Assembly (NCBI GenBank): GCA_009929445.1
Contig: SAAL01000029.1
Location: forward strand, 1 to 38,306
Source of the DNA: Bacteroidia bacterium
Lineage (GTDB): Bacteria; Bacteroidota; Bacteroidia; Bacteroidales; Paludibacteraceae
Reading direction: 5' to 3'
DNA length: 38,306 nucleotides
The notes under the pieces were generated by a model. The model saw nothing but the letters and a program-made list of their open reading frames with translations, did not search any database and was not told the DNA's origin. Positions within the stretch are counted from its first letter, which is position 1, and each line of letters starts with the position of its first letter. Positions 16,923 through 24,745 of this stretch are shown here, piece after piece. Position numbers and translations under genes: made by a program.

Positions 16923-16971
16923 TACAGAACATAGTACTTGGAATATGGAGCTTGGAACACAGAACATACGA
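16923..16971. repeat. Degenerate 7-bp-period array upstream of the comB-like gene
   Basis: Seven heptads in register: TACAGAA, CATAGTA, CTTGGAA, TATGGAG, CTTGGAA, CACAGAA, CATACGA. On the minus strand several read TTCTGTG- or TTCCAAG-like, matching the style of the array at 7726. Confidence 0.45.
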
Positions 16972-17024
16972 TGTTGACAAACTTCAAAACGTCGAAGACT
17001 TTTGAATGTTTATTTATCATTGAA

Positions 17025-17059
17025 TACAAAACTCAGAATCCGAAATCCGAAACTCAAAA
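17025..17059. repeat. 7-bp-period array after maf
   Basis: TACAAAA, CTCAGAA, TCCGAAA, TCCGAAA, CTCAAAA in register, immediately after the 3' end of maf. On the minus strand the units read TTTCGGA and TTCTGAG. Confidence 0.5.
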
Positions 17060-17065
17060 TTTTAT

Positions 17066-17638
17066 TTACCAGTTTTTCAGTTCGTAATATAACCGTTGCA
17101 CCGGAAGTCCCATGACGTTAAAGTACGAGCCTTCAATACGCTCAACGCCGATATAACCTATCCACTCCTGCACGCCATAGGAGCCGGCTTTGTCGTAGGG
17201 GGCGTAATGATTCAAATAATACTCAATTTCTTCGTCAGAAAACGGAGCAAAATATACATCTGTCAATGCGTGAAAAACCGTGCTTTTTCCTGCCGTTTTG
17301 ATGCAAACGCCGGTAATGACCTGGTGCATTTTTCCCGAAAGCATTTTCAGCATTTCACGTGCATCATTCCGGTCGGTAGGTTTACCATACACCACACCAT
17401 CGAGCCAAACGATGGTGTCGGCTGTAATCAACAGTGTGTTTTCTTTTAGTGTATAGGTGTCGGCTTTTTTCTGAGCCAGATATTCGGGAATTTGTACTCC
17501 AATCAGGTCGGCCGGGTAATTTTCGTCCACGTCATTGGACATAATCCGGAATTCGATGTCCAGACCTTTTAGCAGTTCTTTACGTCTGGGCGATGCAGAG
17601 CCAAGAATTATGTCGTATTTTTTCAGGTGTGTAAGCAT
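17066..17638 (-). CDS. maf: Maf family nucleotide pyrophosphatase
   Basis: A 190-residue Maf protein, which hydrolyses non-canonical or modified nucleoside triphosphates (dTTP/UTP type by resemblance to YhdE). Motifs: LGSASPRRKELL near the N-terminus, LITADTIVWLDG with the catalytic Asp, YGKPTDRNDAREML, and DKAGSYGVQEWIGYIG. It is the last gene of the operon and starts 2 nt after the prenyltransferase stop, a pairing common in Bacteroidetes genomes. Confidence 0.95.
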   Translation of the reverse strand: MLTHLKKYDIILGSASPRRKELLKGLDIEFRIMSNDVDENYPADLIGVQIPEYLAQKKADTYTLKENTLLITADTIVWLDGVVYGKPTDRNDAREMLKMLSGKMHQVITGVCIKTAGKSTVFHALTDVYFAPFSDEEIEYYLNHYAPYDKAGSYGVQEWIGYIGVERIEGSYFNVMGLPVQRLYYELKNW

Positions 17639-17640
17639 AA

Positions 17641-18630
17641 TTATTTTATAAGAAAAAGTCCGAACAGGCTGATGCCGAATTCTTTAGCCTGAAGATAGTA
17701 GAAAATCAGACTGTAAAAAACACCTGTCAGCATGATGATTTTGGATAGTGTAGAGGCTTGCCTGAAATCTTCTTTTCTCCTGGCTTTGAAAATAAGAAAA
17801 GCAAGGACTGTGAGCGGTATGACGATTCCGAAAATAAGGTAACGCAGGGTGAGGGTGCCTTCAAAATGGATGTAACGAAAGCAAATGAAAAACAGTGAAG
17901 CGATTGTAAACGTGATTAATGCATACAGAAACCGTTTTGTATGGGTTTCGCCCCATTTTATTGGCATGGTTCGGCACTCCATTTCGCGGTCGCCCTCTGC
18001 ATCTTCCAGGTCTTTAATTATTTCTCTGATCCAGGTAAGCAGAAATGCAAAACCTGCGAAACCACCTGTCCAGCCGTAAATTTGTGAAGGTACTGGTGTT
18101 TGACTGAGAAGTTCGCTGCTGTATTGTGTTTTGAGAAGGGCAACCGCAAGAATTCCCACTATCAGAATGGAAAGTGAGGCCGTAAGGCTGACAATCAGAT
18201 TTCCAATCATAAACTGCCGTTTGTAACTTGCGGAATAAAACCAGAGCAGCCCCGGTGTGAGGATAAAAATAAATCCGAGTGTAAAACTTTTGGACAGAAA
18301 AGCCAGTATTATGCCTGTTAGTGTGCCAAGTATGGTAAGAAGTTGATACAGCACCATCGCTGACCGGAGTGAAACGGATTCACCTACAATCACTTTTGCA
18401 GGTTTGTTGATTCGGTCTATTTTTACGTCGAAATAATCGTTGATAACGTAGCCGCCTGCCGAAATCAAAACGGTAGCAGCTATAAGCAGTAAGTAGAAAG
18501 TCTGATGCTGTCCTGTTTCAAAACCGAAGGTCTGAAGCAACGGGTATATTATAGCATGTTGCATCAACCACTGAATCAGGAAGATAAACAGCAGATTTTC
18601 CCATCGTATCAGTTTCAGGTATGAACTCAT
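17641..18630 (-). CDS. UbiA-superfamily prenyltransferase (DGGGP synthase-like)
   Basis: A 329-residue protein with about nine membrane segments. Both Asp-rich motifs are present: N64-D65-Y-F-D68-V-K-I-D72 and REIIKDLEDAEGD (about 207-219). Bacteroidetes homologues next to maf are often annotated as geranylgeranylglycerol-phosphate geranylgeranyltransferase, an archaeal-type ether lipid enzyme. It could instead act on a quinone ring, although a clear menA exists at 24843. It overlaps the flavodoxin gene by 4 nt (ATGA), so the two are coupled. Superfamily is sure; substrate is not. Confidence 0.88.
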   Translation of the reverse strand: MSSYLKLIRWENLLFIFLIQWLMQHAIIYPLLQTFGFETGQHQTFYLLLIAATVLISAGGYVINDYFDVKIDRINKPAKVIVGESVSLRSAMVLYQLLTILGTLTGIILAFLSKSFTLGFIFILTPGLLWFYSASYKRQFMIGNLIVSLTASLSILIVGILAVALLKTQYSSELLSQTPVPSQIYGWTGGFAGFAFLLTWIREIIKDLEDAEGDREMECRTMPIKWGETHTKRFLYALITFTIASLFFICFRYIHFEGTLTLRYLIFGIVIPLTVLAFLIFKARRKEDFRQASTLSKIIMLTGVFYSLIFYYLQAKEFGISLFGLFLIK

Positions 18631-19118
18631 TCACTTGCTATTTGCAGTTGATTAATGAAAATATCAATCAGATCGTATTGGATAAATGAGGCAGATTCCT
18701 TGATTCCGAGCAATGATGTGGTGATGAATTTTTGAGATGCGTTCAATGCTTCCAGGTTAATCTCGCCACCCACGAATGCTGTAGCCAGCGCATAATTGTA
18801 AAGATTTAGCGGAAACGCCATTTCCAGTTCGGTATCCTGCCTCACGAGCTCGGGCTCGATGCCGCAAATGAACAATCCGATTTTTTTGGTTAGCAGTACC
18901 TCCAGGTTCCTTTTGCAAAAATTGCTCATAGTATGCTGAATATCACCCAGATAAACTGAAGCACCTAATATAACAATATCGTAAGGCGATACATCAAAAT
19001 CTGTGTTATGTTTCAGTTCAACGACATCAATGTTCTTGTAATGCAGTTTTTCGGCAATATAATTTGCTACTTTTTCGGTAGTACCGTAAGTGGTTGTGTA
19101 GATTATGGCTGTTTTCAA
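18627..19118 (-). CDS. Flavodoxin-domain protein (HemG-like)
   Basis: About 163 residues of a flavodoxin fold. The FMN phosphate loop TTTYGTTEKVANYIAEKL is at the N-terminus, then VILGASVYLGDI in the second loop. Length and sequence resemble menaquinone-dependent protoporphyrinogen oxidase (HemG) relatives; a general flavodoxin is also possible. No ATG is available: TTG at 19118 gives the family-typical MKTAIIYTTTYGTT, while TTG at 19142 would add eight residues and overlap the upstream gene by 11 nt. I prefer 19118. The stop overlaps the prenyltransferase start, suggesting joint function in quinone, haem or lipid reduction. Confidence 0.82.
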   Translation of the reverse strand: MKTAIIYTTTYGTTEKVANYIAEKLHYKNIDVVELKHNTDFDVSPYDIVILGASVYLGDIQHTMSNFCKRNLEVLLTKKIGLFICGIEPELVRQDTELEMAFPLNLYNYALATAFVGGEINLEALNASQKFITTSLLGIKESASFIQYDLIDIFINQLQIASE

Positions 19119-19131
19119 CGGGCTGTATTTT

Positions 19132-19509
19132 TTAGTTTTCAATATTTTCTGTGTGATTTTCGTCTTTTTTTACAATGTCAGTGGAGTCTTTTTTATTGCC
19201 TTTGGCGCTCACTACGAGTAATGCGCCGGCTGCAATGAGCAATAATAGCCAGATGAAATCGGAAAGATTTCTGGACCACAAGATTAAATCCTTGAGATAA
19301 AATAAAGCCCAGATGGATATCAGCACTATCCCGATAGCTTTATTTCTGTAGGTAATCAAAAAAATGACTCCAACTACAAGCAACACATTTCGCAAATCAA
19401 AAATTAAATCATCTACTTCGGGAGAGAATATGCCGAGTTGCCTGATCAGAAAAAATATTCCAAATACGAGTAATGAAATTCCCCAGGGGAAACGACTGTC
19501 TTTTGACAT
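19132..19509 (-). CDS. Small membrane protein, LiaF-like/DUF5668-type
   Basis: A 125-residue protein with about four hydrophobic segments (about 8-24, 40-56, 58-72 and 84-101) and a charged C-terminal tail (KGNKKDSTDIVKKDENHTENIEN). The N-terminal pattern WGISLLVFGIFFLIRQLGIF resembles the membrane part of LiaF-type proteins (DUF5668). No soluble LiaF domain follows. Function unknown; it sits in the operon between the nitroreductase and flavodoxin genes. Confidence 0.75.
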   Translation of the reverse strand: MSKDSRFPWGISLLVFGIFFLIRQLGIFSPEVDDLIFDLRNVLLVVGVIFLITYRNKAIGIVLISIWALFYLKDLILWSRNLSDFIWLLLLIAAGALLVVSAKGNKKDSTDIVKKDENHTENIEN

Positions 19510-19540
19510 GGCATTTAATGAATTAAAAAGTGAGTATTAG

Positions 19541-20065
19541 TTAAAATATTTCGCGATGAATTTTATCGTTTGCAAGTTTTTCGGGCTCATGAGGTAGCCG
19601 CTCTTCGTTGCTGTATCCGATAGATATAACACATAATACGGCATATTTCTCCGGAATTTCAAGAACTTTACGAATAAAATCTTCACTGCTCTGCGTTTCA
19701 TCTTTCCAGCGTTGGTATATTTGCACCCAGCAGCTTCCCAATCCAAGATCCTGAGCCTGAAGCTGAATCATAAGCGCTGCTATGGAAGCATCTTCCGGCC
19801 ACACATCGCTTTTGGCGGTATCTGCCAAAACTACAATGGCCAGCGGTGCGCGGGCAAGCATCTGTGAACCCTGGTTGCGGCTTTCGGATAGCTTAACGAG
19901 CGTGTCCCGATTCTCAACGATAATAAACTCCCACGGCTTGCTGTTCTTTGACGAAGGCGACATAAGTGCAGCTGCTGTGAGCCGGTTAATCTTCTCCTCT
20001 TCAATCTTCCTGTCAATATACTGACGAATGCTTCTGCGGTTTTTTATCAGTTCATAAAAAGGCAT
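19541..20065 (-). CDS. Nitroreductase family protein
   Basis: A 174-residue flavin-dependent nitroreductase-like protein. Visible: FYELIKNRRSIRQYIDRKI at the N-terminus (FMN-binding RRSIR), SPSSKNSKPWEFIIV, and GLGSCWVQI. It lacks a ferredoxin domain and is at the short end of the family. Substrates of such proteins range from quinones to nitroaromatics. The ATG at 20065 was chosen over TTG at 20071. It lies 8 nt after the DUF3298 lipoprotein. Confidence 0.92.
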   Translation of the reverse strand: MPFYELIKNRRSIRQYIDRKIEEEKINRLTAAALMSPSSKNSKPWEFIIVENRDTLVKLSESRNQGSQMLARAPLAIVVLADTAKSDVWPEDASIAALMIQLQAQDLGLGSCWVQIYQRWKDETQSSEDFIRKVLEIPEKYAVLCVISIGYSNEERLPHEPEKLANDKIHREIF

Positions 20066-20073
20066 AATCAAAC

Positions 20074-20898
20074 TTATTCGTTTTTGTAAAGGTATGCAAT
20101 CGGATTTTCAGGTTTCAGAATAGGCCTGAGCTTTTCAAACGTAAGCAATACCACCGTTTGACCGGTGCTGTAAGGTGCAATGTCATAAGGATTATACACA
20201 TATACAATTCCTTCAGCCGTAATATAAAAATTATTGTTTGGCTTAATCTGATCCTCGAAAAAATGAAAATCGTTCAAATCGGCTACCGATTCCATTTCGG
20301 CGTTATCTTCCACTATCTGCTGCTTGATAAGCCGGGTGAGTGATTCGGTGTAATCGGCGATGAACAGATCGCTTTCTTTGATTAAATGCGAATTTGTGAG
20401 GTCAAAGTTGTAAAGAAGCCGGCTGCTGTTACCGTGAGGGCCTCCCATAAAGGCATAGCGCTCGTAACTGTAAGATAAAATTCTGTCGTCCAGATACATG
20501 GCTACTCCCTGAATCTGAATTTCGTTTTCAAGTATTAAAGGTGATTCCTTTATTTCTGCATTATTGGCCAGATAGGTTTCATTGCTCCTTTTATAATCCA
20601 AAAAAAGATTGTTGGCATATTTGGGGAGAATGGAGTCAGCGGGAAAGTTGTTGAAAACTTCGCCGAAAATATTGGCAATGATTTGTTTTCTTACATTCTC
20701 CAACACTTCCATATTATGAAATTTCACGGGAATTTCAGTTTCAGCCTGGAATGACAAACCACCCAGAGTAGTGTCTTCACTCAGGTAAAATTTTTTGCTA
20801 AAGTCTAAAATTTCAGTTTCCATTTCCTGAGTCTGACAGGATATGAATGCTCCGGCAATGAAAACGGTTGATATTAAGTAAACAACAAACCTTCTCAT
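20074..20898 (-). CDS. DUF4163/DUF3298 (RsiV-like) lipoprotein
   Basis: A 274-residue lipoprotein; signal peptide with lipobox AFISC. The C-terminal half carries the DUF3298 pattern: YAFMGGPHGNSS, then FHFFEDQIKPNNNFYITAEGI and YDIAPYSTGQTVV. The N-terminal half is DUF4163-like. Related domains occur in the RsiV anti-sigma factor, where they bind lysozyme, but no sigma factor is linked here. The start is ATG 20898 (a TTG lies two codons earlier). It is the first gene of a six-gene operon running down to maf. Confidence 0.85.
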   Translation of the reverse strand: MRRFVVYLISTVFIAGAFISCQTQEMETEILDFSKKFYLSEDTTLGGLSFQAETEIPVKFHNMEVLENVRKQIIANIFGEVFNNFPADSILPKYANNLFLDYKRSNETYLANNAEIKESPLILENEIQIQGVAMYLDDRILSYSYERYAFMGGPHGNSSRLLYNFDLTNSHLIKESDLFIADYTESLTRLIKQQIVEDNAEMESVADLNDFHFFEDQIKPNNNFYITAEGIVYVYNPYDIAPYSTGQTVVLLTFEKLRPILKPENPIAYLYKNE

Positions 20899-20929
20899 AA
20901 TCAATTGTACATTTTTTTAAAAATTTCTG

Positions 20930-20937
20930 CAAATTTA
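20930..20937 (-). promoter_or_regulatory. -7 box of the DUF3298 operon
   Basis: On the minus strand TAAATTTG fits TAnnTTTG and lies 31 nt before the ATG. No TTTG stands at the ideal -33 spacing. Confidence 0.45.
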
Positions 20938-21056
20938 CTAATAATTCCTTTCAATTGGTTCAATATTATCTGACAAATTGTGATTTTAGTCCCAATAATT
21001 TATACATCATTTTTTAAAATATTATTTAAAATAATCCTAAATAATTGGAGAATAGG

Positions 21057-21087
21057 TTTGAATTGAATCACGTTTGAATTATATTTG
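21057..21087 (+). promoter_or_regulatory. Promoter of the metal cassette
   Basis: TTTG (21057-21060), 19-nt spacer, TATATTTG (21080-21087): an exact Bacteroidetes promoter. The -7 box ends only nine bases before the ATG at 21097, so the transcript would have almost no leader. Confidence 0.7.
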
Positions 21088-21096
21088 CAGTCGCTT

Positions 21097-21564
21097 ATGA
21101 AAACAAAGGCAATACATATCATTTTAAGTTTGTTTTTTTCTGCAATTTTCATGTTTGCCGGAACAGGCTATAACCTCATTCGTTACTGCTGTGATGATTG
21201 CCGGAATACCGGAATATGGAAGGTTGAAGAAATGTCGTGTGAAATCGTACACGACCAACATCATCACTCCTGCTGTGGTTCGGGCTATAGCCAAACCGTA
21301 CCCGCTCCAAAATCATGTGTGAATGAAATGAACAAGGGATGCGATATTGATCGTCTCACTGTCGATGTTCCTTCAGTGCAATCTTCAGAATCAGAGGCTC
21401 TCAATTATTCTCTTATTTATTCGCAATTAGCTGATTATCAAATAGATGTGACTTCGTATTCCTCTTTCACGTCAGATCCGGTTAGCCATCACACACCACC
21501 CAATATTTCTTTTCCACAGGCGGGAAGATACATTCTTTCCAAAATTTCCGTGCTCATTATTTGA
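21097..21564 (+). CDS. HYC_CC_PP-type exported Cys/His-rich protein
   Basis: A 155-residue protein with a signal peptide (1-22) and eight cysteines. Marks in order: a YCC-x2-C cluster (30-35), HHHSCC (55-60), further Cys at 74 and 82, and HHTPPNI (131-137). These match the family named for its HYC, CC and PP motifs, found beside TonB-dependent receptors in Bacteroidetes. The Cys/His content suggests metal binding in the periplasm. ATG 21097 was chosen; a TTG at 21085 lies inside the -7 box and cannot be the start. It leads a four-gene group with a receptor, an HMA protein and a Cys-repeat peptide. Confidence 0.82.
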   Translation: MKTKAIHIILSLFFSAIFMFAGTGYNLIRYCCDDCRNTGIWKVEEMSCEIVHDQHHHSCCGSGYSQTVPAPKSCVNEMNKGCDIDRLTVDVPSVQSSESEALNYSLIYSQLADYQIDVTSYSSFTSDPVSHHTPPNISFPQAGRYILSKISVLII

Positions 21565-21652
21565 TTATTTTATAAAATAAATCGTTTGATTTTCAGATAC
21601 ATAGATGTCTGAATCACTATTCTTTATTTTTTAAAAATATTCAAATATACAA

Positions 21653-23884
21653 ATGAAAAAACAACTAATATTACTTTTTTTAGTTTCCTTTTCCAGTGTT
21701 TCCTTTGCCCAGGTACATGGTATTATAAAGGACAATGCAGGTCAGGGTATTCCCGGAGCACACATACACTGGCTCGGAACTGACGTGGGCACACTATCCG
21801 ACGAAAGCGGACATTTTATAATTTCACAACCCAATGATGCCAATACGCTGATATTCAGCAGCATTGGCTTTGCTTCCGATACGGTAAATGTGGCTGGTAA
21901 AAACAACATTGATCAGGTAAATGTTATCCTCGACGACCACACAGAACTTGCTGAACTGACTGTAACGCAGCGCAGATCAGGGAAATATGTTAACCGACTG
22001 GCCGTACAAAACATGGAAACTCTCAATACCAACGAACTCAGAAAAGCTGCATGTTGCAACCTTTCGGAGAGTTTCACCACTAATCCTTCGGTAGATGTAT
22101 CCTACAGCGATGCGGCAACGGGTGCCAAACAGATTAAATTGCTCGGGCTGTCGGGCAGCTACGTTCAAATGCTCACCGAGAACATCCCCAACCTTCGCGG
22201 TCTTTCGTCGGCTTACGGTATGGGTTACATTCCCGGTCCGTGGATGGAAAGTATCCAGATTTCCAAGGGAACCGCATCGGTCAAAACCGGATATGAAGCC
22301 ATAGCCGGCCAAATCAACGTAGAATATAAAAAACCTCAGAACAGCGACAGGGTCTCTCTGAACATATTTACGAACAGTGTTGGCAGAACGGAGTTTAACG
22401 CCGATGCGGCTGTCAAACTCAGTGACTCGCTGGCAACATCGGTGATGCTGCATGCTTCTGATGACTACATGACACCCGACGACAACGGAGACGGATACCG
22501 GGATTTACCCCGGATTCGTCAGTACAACCTGGCAAACCGGTGGTTTTACCAGAAAGACAATTACATTCTGCAGGCATTTGTGCGGGGACTTTCTGAAAAC
22601 AGAACCGGAGGGAAAACCGATAACTCATACAAAATAGGAATCAACACCGAGCGATACGAACTGTTTGTGAAAAATGGTTTTCTGTTTGGCGGTGATGAAC
22701 ATGAAGAAGAAGGACATCAGCACGACCAAGAACACGAGCACAATCATGAGCACAACCTATCCAGTCTTGGAATAATTCTTAACGGAACCATTCACAATCA
22801 GGATGCTGTATATGGAGCCAAAAAATACGATGGCCGCCAAAATAACCTTTATCTGAATGTAATTTACGACCGTGAAATGGGTGAGCATCATAAATTTTCT
22901 GCCGGAACGAGTTTCAACATGGATACCTACGATGAAATACTGACGCTGGGGAATACGCAGAATTTCACACGGACGGAATATGTTCCGGGAGCTTTTGCCG
23001 AATACACAGTTACTTACAAAGATCTCACGGCCATGGCCGGATTAAGGGCTGATTACAATACGCTCTACGGTACGTTCGTTACCCCGCGTTTTCATGTGCG
23101 CTACAACATCAAAGACCGCGCTCACCTGAGAGTTTCTGCCGGAAAAGGGTACCGGACACCCAATATACTTGCCGAGAACAACTTTTTGCTGGCAAGTAAC
23201 CGGGTAATCAACATCGGCGAAAACCTGAAACAGGAAGAAGCCTGGAATTTTGGAGCTACAGCCCATGTTTTCATTCCGGTATGGGGCGGAAAAGAACTCG
23301 CACTGATGGGTGAATGGTTTTACACAAACTTTATCAATCAGGTAGTCGTTGATATGGATTCCAATCCGCATGCAGCAGGTTTTTACAATCTCAACGGTAA
23401 ATCCTACTCGAGCAGTCTGCAGTTTGAAGCCAACCTGGAAGTGTTCAGGGGATTTACAGCCACACTGGCTCATCGTATCAACGATGTAAAAGTGACTGTG
23501 ATGGGCCGGCTTCGCGAAAAACCGCTGAATAACCGTTCGAAAAGCCTGATTACATTCACGTACGAAACACCGCTGAAAAAATGGCAGTTTGACTACACGG
23601 CTCAATTCAACGGCGGTGGCCGCATGCCCGATCCGGATGCCTCAAATCCGCTTTGGGAAAATGAATTTAAGCCCTTTAACATTATGAATGCTCAGGTTAC
23701 CCGGAATTTCAGAACATGGTCGGTGTATGCGGGCGCTGAAAATATTACCAATTTTATGCAGCATCATCCGATTATCGACGTTCAAAATCCTTTTGGGGAC
23801 AATTTTGATGCATCCATGGTTTGGGGGCCCATGCACGGCCGGACTTTTTATGCGGGCCTGCGATGGGCTCTGACCAAAAAATAG
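21653..23884 (+). CDS. TonB-dependent receptor with His-rich loop
   Basis: A 743-residue outer-membrane receptor. Signal peptide (1-20, ending SFAQ), a carboxypeptidase-regulatory-like domain (about 21-95), plug domain (about 115-230) and 22-strand-type barrel, ending in an aromatic-rich strand (TFYAGLRWALTKK). Two unusual features point to metal: adjacent C134-C135 at the start of the plug, and a His/Glu run (about 350-368, ten-residue core HQHDQEHEHN) in a predicted outer loop. Neighbouring genes on both sides encode metal-binding proteins. Copper, zinc or nickel uptake is likely, but the metal cannot be chosen from sequence. Confidence 0.93.
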   Translation: MKKQLILLFLVSFSSVSFAQVHGIIKDNAGQGIPGAHIHWLGTDVGTLSDESGHFIISQPNDANTLIFSSIGFASDTVNVAGKNNIDQVNVILDDHTELAELTVTQRRSGKYVNRLAVQNMETLNTNELRKAACCNLSESFTTNPSVDVSYSDAATGAKQIKLLGLSGSYVQMLTENIPNLRGLSSAYGMGYIPGPWMESIQISKGTASVKTGYEAIAGQINVEYKKPQNSDRVSLNIFTNSVGRTEFNADAAVKLSDSLATSVMLHASDDYMTPDDNGDGYRDLPRIRQYNLANRWFYQKDNYILQAFVRGLSENRTGGKTDNSYKIGINTERYELFVKNGFLFGGDEHEEEGHQHDQEHEHNHEHNLSSLGIILNGTIHNQDAVYGAKKYDGRQNNLYLNVIYDREMGEHHKFSAGTSFNMDTYDEILTLGNTQNFTRTEYVPGAFAEYTVTYKDLTAMAGLRADYNTLYGTFVTPRFHVRYNIKDRAHLRVSAGKGYRTPNILAENNFLLASNRVINIGENLKQEEAWNFGATAHVFIPVWGGKELALMGEWFYTNFINQVVVDMDSNPHAAGFYNLNGKSYSSSLQFEANLEVFRGFTATLAHRINDVKVTVMGRLREKPLNNRSKSLITFTYETPLKKWQFDYTAQFNGGGRMPDPDASNPLWENEFKPFNIMNAQVTRNFRTWSVYAGAENITNFMQHHPIIDVQNPFGDNFDASMVWGPMHGRTFYAGLRWALTKK

Positions 23885-23925
23885 TCAATTTGCAACATTC
23901 AAATAAAACAATAAAAATAAATAAT

Positions 23926-24258
23926 ATGAAGACAAAAATATGGATTGTAGCTGTCATTGCGTTGATAATGATATCATTAGCAGCCGAAGCTCAGAGTAAA
24001 AAAAACGAAAACACCAAAACAGTCACTTTTGAAGTCTCCATGACTTGCCAAAACTGCCAACGAACCATCGAAAAAAACATTGCCTGGGAAAAGGGAATGA
24101 AAGATATAAAAGTGGATTTAGAAATGAAACTGGTGACACTCACATTTGATACACGTAAAACCAGCGAAGAAAAACTGATTGAAGCATTTGAAAATCTCGG
24201 CTATACAGCTGAAGCAGTTCAGAATAATCAAAACGAAAAAAATGTAAACAAACAATAA
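23926..24258 (+). CDS. Exported heavy-metal-associated (HMA) domain protein
   Basis: A 110-residue protein: signal peptide 1-22 (AAEAQ), then one HMA domain (about 32-98) with the metal-binding C41-x-x-C44 in SMTCQNCQRTIEK. The C-terminal FENLGYTAEA is typical of the fold. HMA domains carry soft metals such as Cu(I) or Zn(II); here the domain is exported instead of cytoplasmic. I chose ATG 23926, since the frame open from 23821 overlaps the receptor gene and lacks a signal peptide. It likely passes metal taken in by the receptor. Confidence 0.9.
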   Translation: MKTKIWIVAVIALIMISLAAEAQSKKNENTKTVTFEVSMTCQNCQRTIEKNIAWEKGMKDIKVDLEMKLVTLTFDTRKTSEEKLIEAFENLGYTAEAVQNNQNEKNVNKQ

Positions 24259-24316
24259 ATCATCTGTAATTATCAAAATAATTGATATAACAGTTATGAT
24301 TATATGAAAAATAAAA

Positions 24317-24324
24317 TATCTTTG
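24317..24324 (+). promoter_or_regulatory. -7 box ahead of the Cys-repeat gene
   Basis: TATCTTTG fits TAnnTTTG. It lies 43 nt before the ATG at 24367, so the upstream ATG at 24304 would not be in this transcript. The -33 position reads TTAT, a weak match. The gene may be expressed separately from the receptor. Confidence 0.45.
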
Positions 24325-24366
24325 TCGGATAAAATAAATTACAATCACTTAAAAAATAGAATCAAA

Positions 24367-24696
24367 ATGAAAACTAACAACATCATGATGGCAATTGTTG
24401 CCGTATTTCTCTCAGTATCAGTAATGACCGCTGCAGTACCTGCCAAAAAAACCGTAAAATCAGAACCGGTGAAAAAAGAATGCTGTGATCAGGCCAAAAA
24501 AGCCGAATGCAAAGACAAAGCTGCTACCGAATGCAAGGACAAAGCTGCAACCGAATGCAAAGATAAAGTTGCAGGCGAATGCAAAGACAAAGCCGCTACC
24601 GAATGCAAAGACAAAGCCACTACGGAATGCAAAGACAAAACAAATCTGACAGCACAGGAAAAATCTGCTTGCTGCGAAAGCAAAAAAAAGTTGTAG
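24367..24696 (+). CDS. Exported Cys-repeat peptide, six ECKDK units
   Basis: A 109-residue protein with a signal peptide (about 1-23) and ten cysteines. The mature part holds CC at 39-40, then six ECKDK units at an exact 8-residue spacing (Cys at 48, 56, 64, 72, 80 and 88), and CC at 102-103. The linkers are AAT, AAT, VAG, AAT and ATT. It is rich in Lys and Glu/Asp and has no aromatic residues after the signal peptide, so it looks like an extended or helical metallothionein-like binder. I do not recognise a named family. ATG 24367 was chosen for the signal peptide and the -7 box at 24317. Confidence 0.8.
   Translation: MKTNNIMMAIVAVFLSVSVMTAAVPAKKTVKSEPVKKECCDQAKKAECKDKAATECKDKAATECKDKVAGECKDKAATECKDKATTECKDKTNLTAQEKSACCESKKKL
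24505..24639 (+). repeat. 24-bp tandem repeat inside the Cys-repeat gene
   Basis: Five full 24-bp units beginning GAATGCAAAGACAAA and one partial sixth unit. Units differ mostly at synonymous sites (for example AAG/AAA, GAC/GAT, GCT/GCC), so the protein repeat seems maintained while the DNA diverges. Confidence 0.9.
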
Positions 24697-24745
24697 TTAA
24701 GGCTCAATAAGAAATACGGATTAAGTAAGTCCGGATTTACAGGCG

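Noticed and set aside
20074-20898. Anti-sigma factor RsiV
   Set aside because: The DUF3298 pattern is there, but the protein is a lipoprotein without a cytoplasmic sigma-binding part and no sigma factor gene is linked.
21085-21096. TTG start for the HYC_CC_PP-type gene
   Set aside because: The TTG lies inside the -7 box TATATTTG, so it would not be in the transcript; ATG 21097 gives a proper signal peptide.
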